Shown: positions 54,401 to 64,000 of the stretch, piece by piece
Numbering within the stretch: position 1 is the stretch's first letter
Layout of the letters: each line of letters begins with the position of its first letter
Assembly: GCF_947507565.1 (NCBI RefSeq)
Contig: NC_089188.1
Span: 868,001 to 932,000, forward strand
Direction: 5' to 3'
Length of the DNA: 64,000 nt
Origin: Oscarella lobularis
Lineage: Eukaryota; Porifera; Homoscleromorpha; Homosclerophorida; Oscarellidae
Program-made: the position numbers and the translations under genes
Notes under the pieces: generated by a model
Told to the model about the DNA's origin: nothing
Seen by the model: the letters and a program-made list of their open reading frames with translations, nothing else
Databases searched by the model: none

Positions 54401-56023
54401 TCCTCCTTCACACGCTGCCATTAGAATGGTTTTTCCCCACTAATAAGAAATTATAATGATATCATGACTATTACCATAAAACGAACGTCAATTTACCTCG
54501 TATCTCTCATTCACATTAGCTCCGCATTCACTGATTAAATACGCTGCAATTATTCCGTGACCCTCAGTGGCCGCATAGCACAAAGCTGTTCTCTTATCCT
54601 GTAGAGAAACACGATTAACACTGCTGAAAAGTAATCAATCAATAGAATACCCTAGCTCTTGCATTAATGTGGCAACCCTTTGACACAATCAATCTCACCA
54701 AACTTTCATCTCCTCTTGCACACGCTGCCATTAGAATGGTTTTTCCCCGCTAAAAAGAATTTGTAATGATATCATGACTATTAACATACAGCAAACGTCA
54801 ATTTACGTGGTCTTCATTATTCACATTAGCCTCACATTCACTGATTAAATACTCTGCAATTATTCTGTGACCCCTAGCGACTGCAGAGTACAAAGCTGTT
54901 CTCTCATCCTGTAGAGAAACACGATTAACACTGCTGAAAAGTAAATCAATCAATAGAATACCCTAGCTCTTGCATTAACGTCACACCCCTTTGGCACAAT
55001 CAATCTCACCAAACTTTCATCTCCTGTTTCACACACTGCCATTAGAATAGTTCGTCCCAACTAACATGAAAGTTTAGTGATATCATGACTCTAATAACAC
55101 TACAACTAACGTTGTTTCTATCATTGACATTAGCCCCGCATTTGGTGACTAAATAAGCTGCAGCTTTTCCGTGACCATTAATGACCGCATAGTACAAAGC
55201 TGAGTTCTTATCCTTTAGAGAAACACATTTAATACTGCAGAAAAGTAAATAAAATAGTAGATTACCAGATCTTTTGCATTGACGTTGCAACCCTTTGACA
55301 CAACCAATCTCGCCAGATCTTCATCTCCTCCTTCGCACGCTGCCATTAGAATAGTTTGCCCCCGCTAATAAAAAATTGTAGTGATACCCCATGACTCTAA
55401 CGTAACTGACGTCAATTTACCTTAGATGTTTTGTTTGCATTTGCCCCACATTCACTAATTAGATACACAGCAATTTTTCTGTGACCCCTCTCACAGGCGT
55501 AGTACAAAGCTGTTTTCCCATTCTGCAACAAACCTCTGCAATGCTACAGTGCAAAAAAGGACAGAAGATAATAAAATACCCGATCACTTGCAGAAATTGC
55601 AGTCCTGTTGCAATCCTCTGACACAACCCATTTCACCAGATCTTCATCTCCTCTCCTACATGCTGCTATCAGAATTGCTGACAATAACGCCTAAATAACA
55701 TTTCTTTTCAGAAATTTTTTTAGCAAGATATCTTTCGGGTAGAGCTTAGAATGAACTGTACACGTGACAGCGTAGTAGAGATTTGGCCCCTACTCATCGG
55801 TATCGATGCTAAAAACGCGAGCGAATGCGGGGAACGTAGCCCTTTGTTAGGCTACGATATCGTCGCCTTTGGGAGAGCTTCTTCGGTTCATTCTACACTC
55901 TCTCGATCTCTTTCTTTTCTGTACGTCATTGCAATGTTGAGATGCCCCCCTTTGTATCAAGCTCCGAAGTTTCGTGATGTCATCCTGAGCGGCAGCCTTT
56001 TCGAGTTGCGAAAGCAAGTCCAT
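48493..56023 (-). CDS. Ankyrin-ROC-COR (ROCO family) protein
   Basis: Start exon 56023-55925 (MDLLSQLEKAAAQDDITKL), itself ankyrin-like, then about 26 ankyrin exons of about 100 bp (51.3-55.7 kb) reading TALYYAV..GHG.IAAYLI.ECGANVN and TILMAACEGGDE.LVR.IVSKG..VNARD. The ROC GTPase exon (about 51018-50492) has P-loop GNGGAGKTT, G3 motif CDFAGQP, and GSRGD where NKxD is expected. The COR part spans about 50.4-48.8 kb (LDPPWLCQSIIGPLM), followed by a helical region and small last exons ending VNESCYI. No kinase and no clear Death domain are seen in this gene. Family members act in cell death and stress signalling; the long ankyrin array suggests a binding platform. The stop is at 48493-48495. 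Not all ankyrin exons were checked for frame, and a few may be damaged. Confidence 0.85.
51540..55700. repeat. Tandem array of 311-bp two-exon ankyrin cassettes
   Basis: About 13 units. The intron landmark gtagagaaaca (plus strand) recurs at about 51826, 52137, 52448, 52759, 53070, 53368, 53682, 53988, 54290, 54600, 54911, 55215 and 55524, a spacing of 311 bp in the best-kept part. Each unit has two exons of about 100 bp, each one ankyrin repeat, and two short introns. Introns are as similar between units as exons, so units were multiplied as genomic blocks and kept alike. Units at 53.8 and 55.1 kb form a diverged subtype with CDVNAKDR. Confidence 0.92.
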
Positions 56024-56574
56024 CTAGACTCGATCGTCAGAAGAGACGATCGCGACAGCCCCTGCGAAGGCCCTAGAACGGCTCCGTCTGACGAGTCTCC
56101 GTCTGCTCCGTCTAGAACGTAAACACTAGCGCGCACGGGGGGCGTGGTGCGCTAAATATATCACTGCTTCAGTCTCTCTCACTGCATCTAGTGTCAATAT
56201 AACATATATGCTGACAGCATGCTGACAATCCCAGTTGACACTTTCTACGCACAATATTTTAGTTTATTGTTCTTCTGACGTCATCGCTGTCCAAATCGAT
56301 TAGGCTGCACGTGCAGCAGTCCCGGACTCAAAACAAAGATGGTGCTTGTGTTTAGTTTTGTGCGCCTCTAGCTGGAGTAGCTTCGACTAGGTCGGTTGAG
56401 AAATCTACTTGTCTTGCAATTGCATTAGCTCGCTCGAGCGCGGTTCAGTCAGACTGTTGCTTAGGCCTACGCTAGCACGCCACAGAAGATTCTCTTTGTT
56501 GATCCTCAAGACAAGACTGTTTTCGAAAGAAAGCGCGGTGGACAGGCTCGAGGTGCGACAAGAATTCTGTGCAA
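56024..56574. promoter_or_regulatory. Bidirectional region between ROCO and TPR gene
   Basis: 551 bp between divergent start codons. It holds the GC-rich stretch near 56090-56150 next to the ROCO start and TGACGTCA at 56276-56283, a CRE core also seen in the other divergent promoters here. Confidence 0.45.
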
Positions 56575-57957
56575 ATGCAAGATCTTTTATCGGTACACGT
56601 ACTTGAATATAAAATGCGTATTGAACGAATTAATTTATTTCTTAGGCATTAATTGGGTATTAATTAAGGAAAATCTGAAGCAGGCATGTGATCTGTTGTC
56701 TCTTCCCAAGCCCGATGCAAACGGGGCGGAAGAACACCTGCGCGCCTGCGAGAGGACTAAGGAATGCTTAAGGCCGCACCAGCTACCAGACGCAAAATAC
56801 TTGATTGAAAGTAATTATTAGAAGTGCTATTGCTCGATTATTCTTGCCTAATGTTTTTTTGTCATTTTCAGTGTACTATCACCTCGCGCGTGCAATCAAG
56901 CTTCAGGGATTTTGTAGATGGGCAGCTGTTGATCGATGCCTTTACGAAGCGCGAAAAGTCTTCGAAAGCTTAGATCAGTACAGAGGAAAGTCGATTCCGC
57001 ACCCTCTCAAAGCTTTAGGTATCTATGAACCATGTACAGAGCTCTAAGATTAGCATATCTAATACTCTGTATTTAGTTTGCTTTATGCACGGAAGGTGGC
57101 TTTTCTACGCGGGAGAGGAAAAATTTCCGGACGCAGAAAGAATGTTGAAAGAAGCGTGCGATTTTTTCTACGCTCTGAACCGTAGAGGAGACAACGACGC
57201 TCTTGCCTCAGGTAGCACAACTAAATTCATGCTACGCGTACGTACGTGCTACTGACTAACGTATGCTCTAGCTCTGTCCTACAATGCTCTCATTTTCTTG
57301 CATAATCAACGTTTTGAAGAGGCACGACAGGCTATTGACAGGGCAAAATACAGCTTCCATGTAACAAGGCTTGAAAAAAGTCGACGTGGAGAGGATCCAG
57401 TCGCAGACCCACGACTTGGACAAAGTAAGAAAGAAAAGAAAGAACTGTCGCCTTTGGCGTACTACTACACCTAGTACATTCGCTCCCAATTCATTTGAAA
57501 TTCATTACAAATTTATTTTACTTGTTTCTCTAATTTCTCTTAGCTCTTTATGCTCAAGGTCTTCTACACCTTGCGCAGGAAAACTGGCCTCTTGCTCAGA
57601 AAGATTTGCAGGAAGCGCTCTCATGCTACGAAATGGTCTTACCAGACGAACACCCATTGATTGGCGCAGGTAATACACAACGTACCAGCGATGTCCTTAC
57701 TTATTTAATTATAAACGTTATTAATTAAGCCAAAATAGCTATGGGAGAAATGCATCTTGCACAGAAAAAATTAGGAACCGCTGCTGTTTTACTAAAGAGT
57801 GGCAAGGCTTGCCTAAACGGCCAAAAGGATATTCCTTACTACGCTTGTCTAATTAAAAAAGGTTAGTATGCAGTTTTGTTCTAGGCAAATCGACAGTGCA
57901 AAAAAATTTTTGTTGTTCATTTTTTAGCGGAAGAAATACTGAAAACTCTCCCATAGA
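56575..57957 (+). CDS. Tetratricopeptide-repeat protein
   Basis: Seven exons by inference, starting with MQDLLS at 56575 and joined to about 56668 (ENLKQACDLLSLP). TPR-like helices: YYHLARAIKLQGF, LYEARKVFESLDQYRG, AERMLKEACDFFYALN, SYNALIFLHNQRFEEARQAID, QGLLHLAQENWPLAQKDLQEAL, DEHPLIGAAKIAMGEMHLAQKKL. It ends AEEILKTLP with the TAG at 57955-57957. The pattern 'LPDEHPLIG' resembles the C-terminal TPRs of SMYD proteins, but no SET or MYND domain is present. The stop codon is followed at once by the ATG of the Death-domain frame, so the two may be one transcript or one alternatively spliced gene. The start exon is uncertain. Confidence 0.65.
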
Positions 57958-58640
57958 TGAAGAGAATAAATTCGTCGGTAGCTAATCAAAGATAATTAAT
58001 GGACTCGCATTTTTTCTAAAATAAATCCTGATTCTCAGCTAGATCCCTCACGGTTTCTCCTGACTCTGCTCAGCTCGAGGAAGTGGGTACACGAATCTGC
58101 GACCGTTGGGAGAAAGTGGCAAGAAAAAGAGGCATCGGCTTCTCTCAGCGAGAAATCGATACAATAAAGAAAAATCACCCTTTTGAAATGGAAACGCAGA
58201 GCCAAGCAATGCTCGAAAAGTGGCAAGACAACCGCGGAAGCGAAGCAACGATTGCAGAATTGATTTCGGCGTTGATGGAAAGCGGCAACACGAAAACCGC
58301 GGAAGACGTCTTCGAAAGCGCATCGGTGCGCGCCATGAAAGTTCTTGGAAAGACAATAGAAAGACAGACGCTGAATTCTCTAGCTCAAGCCATAGGCGAT
58401 AAATGGGAAAAGTTTGCAGTGACGGAAGAAATGAATTTGAGTATGAGCGAAGTTGCCGAGATTCGTACGTCAGCCTCCTCAGCTAACCAATGCTATCGTC
58501 TCATGGAAAAATGGGCTTCGAATCCAAACAAAAAGCCTACAGCACTAAGCGTGGTTCAGGCACTGAAGAAAATCGGAGAAGAGAGTGTGGCTATCAAAAC
58601 CTTTGGTCGTGAAGTCGTTCAACTAGTCACAATTACGTAG
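57958..58640 (+). CDS. Protein with two Death domains
   Basis: A first exon MKRINS (57958-57974) can be spliced to 58043-58640 in frame. The main exon encodes two tandem helical domains with Death-fold spacing. The first reads VGTRICDRWEKVARKRGIGFS, IDTIKKNHP, QAMLEKWQDN and AELISALMESG. The second reads LAQAIGDKWEKFAV, MSEVAEIRTS, CYRLMEKWASN and VVQALKKIGEESV. Conserved W-K-LA, ML-KW and AL--IG positions match Death domains of animal adaptor proteins. Such proteins assemble signalling complexes for apoptosis or immunity. It could instead be the C-terminal part of the TPR gene just upstream. Confidence 0.75.
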
Positions 58641-59231
58641 AAGCGTGCACACAATTAACGTTTGTGTTTGTGCCTTTGCAATACTGACGTTTCTTTTGTT
58701 GGTATGTGATTATAGAGCAACTAGTATGTGTTGCAAATTTTAGCTGCGAAAATTCAAAGAAAGGCTTGAGCACCTGTGAAACGAAACGGTTCTTTATCAC
58801 ATTTGGCAGAAGATTGAAAAACTTCCAAAGCAGCTCCCTACTACTTTATGCAGCCAAGGAAATAAATAATGGCTCTGCTTCTGCGAGTGGGCACATTGGT
58901 GAGCTACCTAGAGGAGCTATCAGCTCTTGGCCTTGATGCCGATCACGTCAGAAGAAGCACCAGGCTCCCCTAGCTAACTGGGAATAATACGGTTTACTTA
59001 GAACCTATTTGCCAAAAAATCCGCTTCTTCATGCTTTTTCTATTCGCCTGTGTCCTCACAGGCGCGTTGAGTGGCTTCAGTGGCGTTGTGACTTCATCTC
59101 CGGCCTGACAGGCTGATCGAGTCCACTGTTCGACGCCGCGACCGATCTTACAATCTTCTAGGCAACGAAGCAATCGCTAATTCTGGCGATTTGTGGCGGA
59201 ACGACGCCAAATTCGAGACCTTTCGAAGAAC
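58641..59231. other. Intergenic without recognised gene
   Basis: The frame at 58706-58936 shows no domain. An AATAAATAATGG motif at about 58860 could end the Death-domain transcript. Nothing else is supported. Confidence 0.4.
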
Positions 59232-59411
59232 ATGCGTGCGCAGCTAGGCTCTCACGTGTTCCTAACCATCTACGTCGACGCGACGCGTTACGACAAGCAG
59301 AGCTGGACCAAAACGATACGTCTCATCGAAAAAGCGATAGCCTACTACAACGCCGAACGCGACGCGTGCAAAACCCCGTGCGACGACAACGACGGGACAA
59401 GCCGGAAATAG
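59232..59411 (+). CDS. Small hypothetical ORF
   Basis: 59 codons starting MRAQLGSHVFLTIYVDATRYD and ending DDNDGTSRK. The frame stays open upstream to about 59193. No domain is recognised. It could be an exon of an unseen gene. Weak support. Confidence 0.2.
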   Translation: MRAQLGSHVFLTIYVDATRYDKQSWTKTIRLIEKAIAYYNAERDACKTPCDDNDGTSRK

Positions 59412-59868
59412 AGATCTCACTCTTTAGGACTTTATGACGACACAACGTTGGATTGAGGATTCGTGTTGAACAAGATCCACCAAGCACGTGCACAATAAAT
59501 AATAGTTCTTTGTATCTAGGCGAAGAAGAGCTATTTATATTGCTTTTTGTTGCTACGTGTAGGTAGCTGAATATAAACGTACTGTACAATAAATCAATTT
59601 ATTTCTTAGGCTTTACGAAGTACATTGACTTATTGCTAGAAAAACCATTAATCTGGTTAAAAAATTTCTGGATGAAAACACGGTTAGAGAACGTCTTCAT
59701 AGAAAGGGTCGTCAGATGAGTTTCTTATTACAGACAATATTTGCTATGAAATGAAAGTACGGACAAAGGAAGTGCCTAAAACTCAACAGATGGTGTACAC
59801 AAAACTCTATTGGAGGCTAGATAAAGTTGTGAACCTCCTAACTCAATTTGTCTCGAGACGTCCGAAGC
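59412..59868. other. Intergenic upstream of the cysteine-rich gene
   Basis: AT-rich; no exon recognised. Confidence 0.4.
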
Positions 59869-62800
59869 ATGATTGCTTTGCGCGTTCTTTTTGGTGTGCT
59901 TTTCTGTCTCTTTTGCGTGAGATGTGACGAGTATGATCAGCAGACGTCGTCATGTTCAGAGTATACGCCCATGGAGAGTGTTTGACTCTTAATTGATAGT
60001 AGTGTTTCTTCGTAGGTACACTTACGGATGCTCGTACTCTGTCTCGTACACCTCTTACTATTCAAAAAGGCACACGCACAAGACGAGAACGTGTCGCAAA
60101 TTTGTCATCACTTGGAGTTGCAGGTACGTTCCGCGTCCGCCTCATCGTCATTTTCCCCACGACTCAGACACAATGTCTCTTCCTAGCGATAGGTATTGGT
60201 CAACATACGAACAAAAATCTAAACGAAGATACAGAACGCAGTGCAGACGATGCGACAGTAAACCAGTAATTTGATTTTACATTGGAATGTTATTAAGGGA
60301 CCCTTTTCAGTTGACTGCCGAGTGAATAACTGGGGATATTGGGGCGTATGCGATGGAACTTGCCACGACACTACTATTCAATGGAGATATCGTTCTGTGT
60401 GGCGAAACAATTATGGAAACGGGGCGAGTTGCCCGAGCACCTCAGAGCAGCAACGTTGCTACATAGACAGCAAAGCTTGCAAAATTGACGGTGTGTGCTA
60501 CGCTCATTTACAAAGACGGTCTTCAACGGGCAACGGCGGGTGCCAGGTAAATTCCCTTCTATAAATGTCTCTGGAAGGCTTTTTATTGTGCTAACAGGAG
60601 TGCAACAAATACCCTTCATGCAGTGAGTGGACAGACGTCTCGGATGGACCGTGCGACGACGCGCAAGCGTGCACCAAAGACGACCAGTGTAAAGACGGCG
60701 TATTCATCGGAACTTCCTTTACGTGTGAGAGCTGTGAAACGTGCAACGGAGCCGGATGCACTCTAAACTCAGGCTACTGCTTGATTGACGGCCAGTGCTT
60801 CAGCAGAAACACGAAAAATCCCGAGATCCAGTACTTGCAGTGTCAGGTACCGCTTAATTTATTCCAATTCAATACCAAACATATCTTTGCCTTCAAGGCT
60901 TGTAATCCGGATCAGTCTACAGTTCAGTGGACGCCCTTGACCGGAGACTCCTGCAACTTGTGCACGCACACCGATAAATGTAACTCAACCGGACTTTGCG
61001 TCGGTACGCAGATACCTGGTCAATGTTCTATGGCGTGCCAAGAATGCAATGGGTCGAGCACTTGCAAAATAATAAAGGGATGCTTCTTGACATCTTCCAG
61101 TACGTGCACGTACACGTGCTACGACAATAACGCGGTGAATCCCGGTAACCAGTGCCAGTATTGCAATTTCGGCGCAAGCGGCTCCTCGTGGACGGATTAC
61201 GCGAAGGGTACGAACTGCGACGACGAGCAACCGTGCACGCGAAATGATCACTGCGATGCGGCAAGCTGCGTCAGCGAGGACTTCACTGCCGAGTGCGCCG
61301 TTTACGCTGTTATCAAGAATCCGTGCGTCAGTGGGACGTATTGCGACGGGTCGAATTGCCTTCCCATATACTATCCCATTAGTCGTCAATGCTACGCCAA
61401 TGTCGATGAATGTGACTATCCTGATCTGAATTGCGAAGGCGATAAAGCGGCGTGTCGACACTGCACGGGCGGATCTTGCGTCGCGGTCGATCCTACGAAC
61501 ACTCCCAAGCCAACGACCGGCGTTGATTTATCGACTGCTCAAATTTCCGTCTATAAATCCGGTACTCAGACTCTCCTTTCATTGAAGCTGGCTCCTGACG
61601 GCGTCAACTATTTGATGATAACAGACAATAAAGCGATCAAAATCAAATTTCAAAACTTCAAAGTACCGTGCGATAAGGTTACTATAGATTGGCGACTAGT
61701 TACAGCAGTGGGAGAAATGAACGTGTTTCCGCAACAGACAGTTACGACAACGAGTGCCGACACGGTTGATGTTACCGTCAACGTGACGGCCAAAATGTCA
61801 GGAACACAGCATCGACGCTCGACTCGTCTTTGATACTTGTTGACATCACTAATCCGGTGATTGAAGTGATCTACGACGGAGATCAACCGCAGCCCAATCA
61901 GCAGAAAGACATAACATATCAAATGAGCAATACTAGGATTTCGGTACACTGGGACCCCGATACTGTTCATGACAGCGAGAGCGGCCTGAAAACGATGAAT
62001 ACGTACCAGATTGCAGTGGGAACAAGTCCGTTAGGAACGAATACAAACGGCTATGTGACGGTACAAGCGGCTTCTGGTGAAATCAATCTATCGCTGCAAG
62101 ACAATACGATTTATTATGTCACAGTGCGTGTTTATAATCGGGCTGGATTAGTGTCGACGAGGTCTTCGAATGGCGTCAAAGTCGACGCGACGAACCCAGT
62201 GACAGGGACGCTTACGATTGTAAAAAGTACGTCTAATCGTACTCAACTCGATTACGTGAATTCGCCCACTCGTCAACTCGTGGCAACGCTCAAGGGCTGC
62301 AATGACCCCGAGAGTGAGATAATCGAAATTAGATGGACAGTGTTCGCACAGAACGTCAATAATCCCTTATTAGACAGGGCTTGCAATGCCGCCGGCTATC
62401 AAGTTTACGCGTCGTGTTCTGATCCATCTGATTGCGTGATTAACATAACTCTTCCTCAAAATGATCGCATTTTGTACACAACGGTAGCTTCCAGTCCGGA
62501 TACTCGTACGATTTGAGACTCACCATAAAGAAAATGGCGCTCTCCGAACGAGTTCAGTCACTTCGAACAAATTTATCACCGATTACAGTCCACCTGATCC
62601 TGGCACAGTGTTGGACAGTCTTTCTTCTGATATTGACTAAATCGGTTGGCGTCAATTGGAGCGGCTTCAAGGACAACCAAAGCGATCTCGACTATTGTCA
62701 ATTAGCTGGAAGAGTACAATACGACAAACGAAAGGGTTGTGTCTTCGTTTAGCAGCGTACTTTTGAGCGGCAGCAAAACTGTCACGAATCTCGTTGGCGT

Positions 62801-62908
62801 TCTGATATATCACAGTTTTGCAGACAAAAACATGGACCGAGACTACATCAGAACCAGCAATCGGACAAAATGGGCGGTGTTTTCATCCGTGAGCGGGCTC
62901 GAGTCGTG
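59869..62908 (+). pseudogene. Secreted cysteine-rich / TSP1-like / FN3-like protein, frame-broken
   Basis: Begins with a signal peptide (MIALRVLFGVLFCLFCVRC). Small exons follow: YTYGCSYSVSYTSYYSKR, YWSTYEQKSKRRYRTQC, then a TSP1-like part (NNWGYWGVCDGTC, WRYRSVW). A long run of Cys pairs comes next (CNKYPSC, CESCETCNGAGC, CNLCTHTDKC, CMACQECNGSSTC-like), then FN3-like beta domains (ISVHWDPDTVHDSESGL, YYVTVRVYNRAGLVSTRSSNGVKVDATNP). Frames shift without plausible introns near 61803-61833 (TASTLDSSLILVDITNP resumes in another frame), near 62500-62560, at the TGACTAAATCGG at about 62630, and near 62750; the recognisable part ends at 62906-62908. Either a decaying gene or a stretch with sequencing indels. 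Likely an extracellular-matrix or surface-associated protein. Confidence 0.65.
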
Positions 62909-63041
62909 ACTATGGTCTCTCAAAACCGACTTGACAGAAGTCGTATCGGAAATGCCGACCGTCTCGTGATCGAGCACGACATTCTCATTCAGTGAATCTC
63001 GTTTTCTATACGACTTACTACTCATCGATCCGATGCACTAG

Positions 63042-64000
63042 TCATGCGGGACTATCCTCAACCGGAACTTCAGCGTTGGTGAGAAGAACATCGACTCGTA
63101 GGGTCCATCAATGGAGCGGGAAAGACAAAGCAACATTGTTACGGTACATGTGAGAACTAGAAGAAGCAACATTGAATCAAATAAGCATGCAACATCAAAA
63201 GAAAGGTAAGTCAAAGTGAACATCAGAAGCGGATTTTCGTTCTTTGATCGCTTTAGCTATTTTCTCCATGCAATTCCTCGAACGATGTTCCAACGCACTG
63301 AAGAAGTCAATGGCTTTAATGCAATGACGCGTCGCGGATTTGGCGTTCAAAGCACTTTTCGTAAAGCTTTCTTTCACCACTTTTTCCCAATGTAAACGAG
63401 GACCTCGACAGAGAGTTACTCGTCCTTGGTAAAGACCATCTATAAAAAGGCTACGCAGAGGAAAGCTAGTACAATCGGCACTCTCGGTCGGTCGTTTCGT
63501 CTAGACTTACCCGAAAGTTTATCATCTCCATGATTCTTTCTTGATAGGATGCTGTAATACTCACCGAAACGCGCTTTTGACCGTAGAAGACATCCAAACA
63601 AGCCGATATCTTTGCATTTTCCCGGCTAACGCTGGCCTCGGCTTCTATGGAGTAGGCCACAGAGGCACTCACACCGATTCTACCTCGATAAAACTGAGAA
63701 AGAATATTACAAGTTCACGAAGAGACAGGTAAAGCGTCGTACTAAGAGTCCATTGCTGCCGCCTCCGCTTGCAATAAAAAAGATGGACGGCCTAAAATAG
63801 GCCGATCCAATTTTCGGCTGCGTTGGGCACAGTTTGAAACCGGCATTTCCTCCTAGCCGAACGTTTCCGGACAAGAAGAATCGCACGAATCCAAGGCCCA
63901 ACCACAGTCGATATTGGGTATTGAAAACCCTGTAGTTACCGTAGTTACCTTCATTCCCAACAGGCACCTCTCTTGACAAGCAAGCAGGAAACGACTTCGA
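63042..64000 (-). CDS. Unrecognised multi-exon gene, 5' end cut by window edge
   Basis: Exons by frame and splice signals: above about 63750 (GNYGNYRVFNTQYRLWLGLG, RFFLSGNVRLGGNAGFKLC, YFRPSIFF), about 63690-63516 (IGVSASVAYSIEAEASVS, SACLDVFYGQKRVSVSITAS), about 63444-63221 (GLYQGRVTLCRGPRLHWEKVV, a helical stretch ending ERKSASD), and a last exon to the TGA at 63042-63044 (VLLTNAEVPVEDSPA). The middle part alternates polar and hydrophobic residues, as in a beta-sheet domain. I do not recognise the family. It converges on the frame-broken extracellular gene. Confidence 0.5.

Noticed and set aside
51540-55700. Regular repeat spacing that might suggest a satellite or CRISPR-like array
   Set aside because: Units contain ankyrin exons with splice sites and open frames; period 311 bp is far from CRISPR and the sequence is clearly coding.
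1-64000. tRNA or rRNA genes
   Set aside because: I scanned for B-box-like GGTTCGANTCC and cloverleaf arms and saw none I could defend; a covariance-model search would settle it.

Overview
The window is nuclear DNA of an animal. It is gene-dense (about 20 genes or gene pieces in 64 kb). Most genes are cut by many very short GT-AG introns, often 45-70 bp, and neighbouring genes frequently share promoters head to head. A SoxB-type HMG gene places it in Metazoa. The compact introns, the ankyrin-ROC-COR (ROCO) gene, the Death-domain gene and the large cysteine-rich extracellular protein suggest an early-branching marine invertebrate; a compact-genome sponge (homoscleromorph type) is my best guess, not a proof. 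Exon models were assembled by eye from splice sites and family conservation, so exon edges may be off by a few bases.

Layout. 1-3.1 kb holds a duplicated exon of a neutral sphingomyelinase, a Crinkler-type nuclease-kinase fusion gene and a gamma-glutamyltransferase remnant. 3.9-5.4 kb is the full sphingomyelinase (SMPD2-like). 5.6-7.9 kb is a CNDP2-like dipeptidase. 8.9-11.3 kb is a ZYG11/ZER1-like LRR protein. 11.28-22.7 kb is a tandem duplication of a two-gene unit. In each copy a type I receptor on the minus strand (two YWTD propellers, EGF modules, an Ig domain, a Thr-rich stalk, a membrane span and an ITIM-bearing tail) lies head to head with an intronless secreted enzyme resembling endo-beta-1,2-glucanases. 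The enzyme is broken in copy A and intact in copy B; both receptors look intact.

22.8-29.5 kb is a rearranged inverted duplication: two BTB-Kelch genes facing opposite ways, a third Kelch fragment, and scattered pieces of the ABCG transporter gene whose full copy lies at 29.1-32.0 kb. 32.8-34.9 kb has a PLA2G15/LCAT-like phospholipase and a PIN4 parvulin, divergent with 61 bp between start codons. 34.9-40.8 kb has a GRIP-type golgin and UBAC2, divergent with 96 bp between start codons. 41.1-42.6 kb is the single-exon SoxB gene. 43.6-48.1 kb is a RasGAP related to IQGAP. 48.5-56.0 kb is an ankyrin-ROC-COR gene whose ankyrin part is a 311-bp two-exon cassette repeated about 13 times. 56.6-58.6 kb has a TPR gene and a double Death-domain gene. 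59.9-62.9 kb is a frame-broken cysteine-rich/FN3-like extracellular gene. 63.0-64.0 kb is an unrecognised gene cut by the window edge.

Themes. Three blocks look like accessory or defence-related biology: the ITIM receptor/glucanase pair, the Crinkler-like nuclease-kinase, and the ROCO plus TPR/Death cluster. The housekeeping genes between them (PIN4, UBAC2, golgin, CNDP2, SMPD2) are ordinary. I recognised no tRNA, rRNA, CRISPR array or intact transposon.
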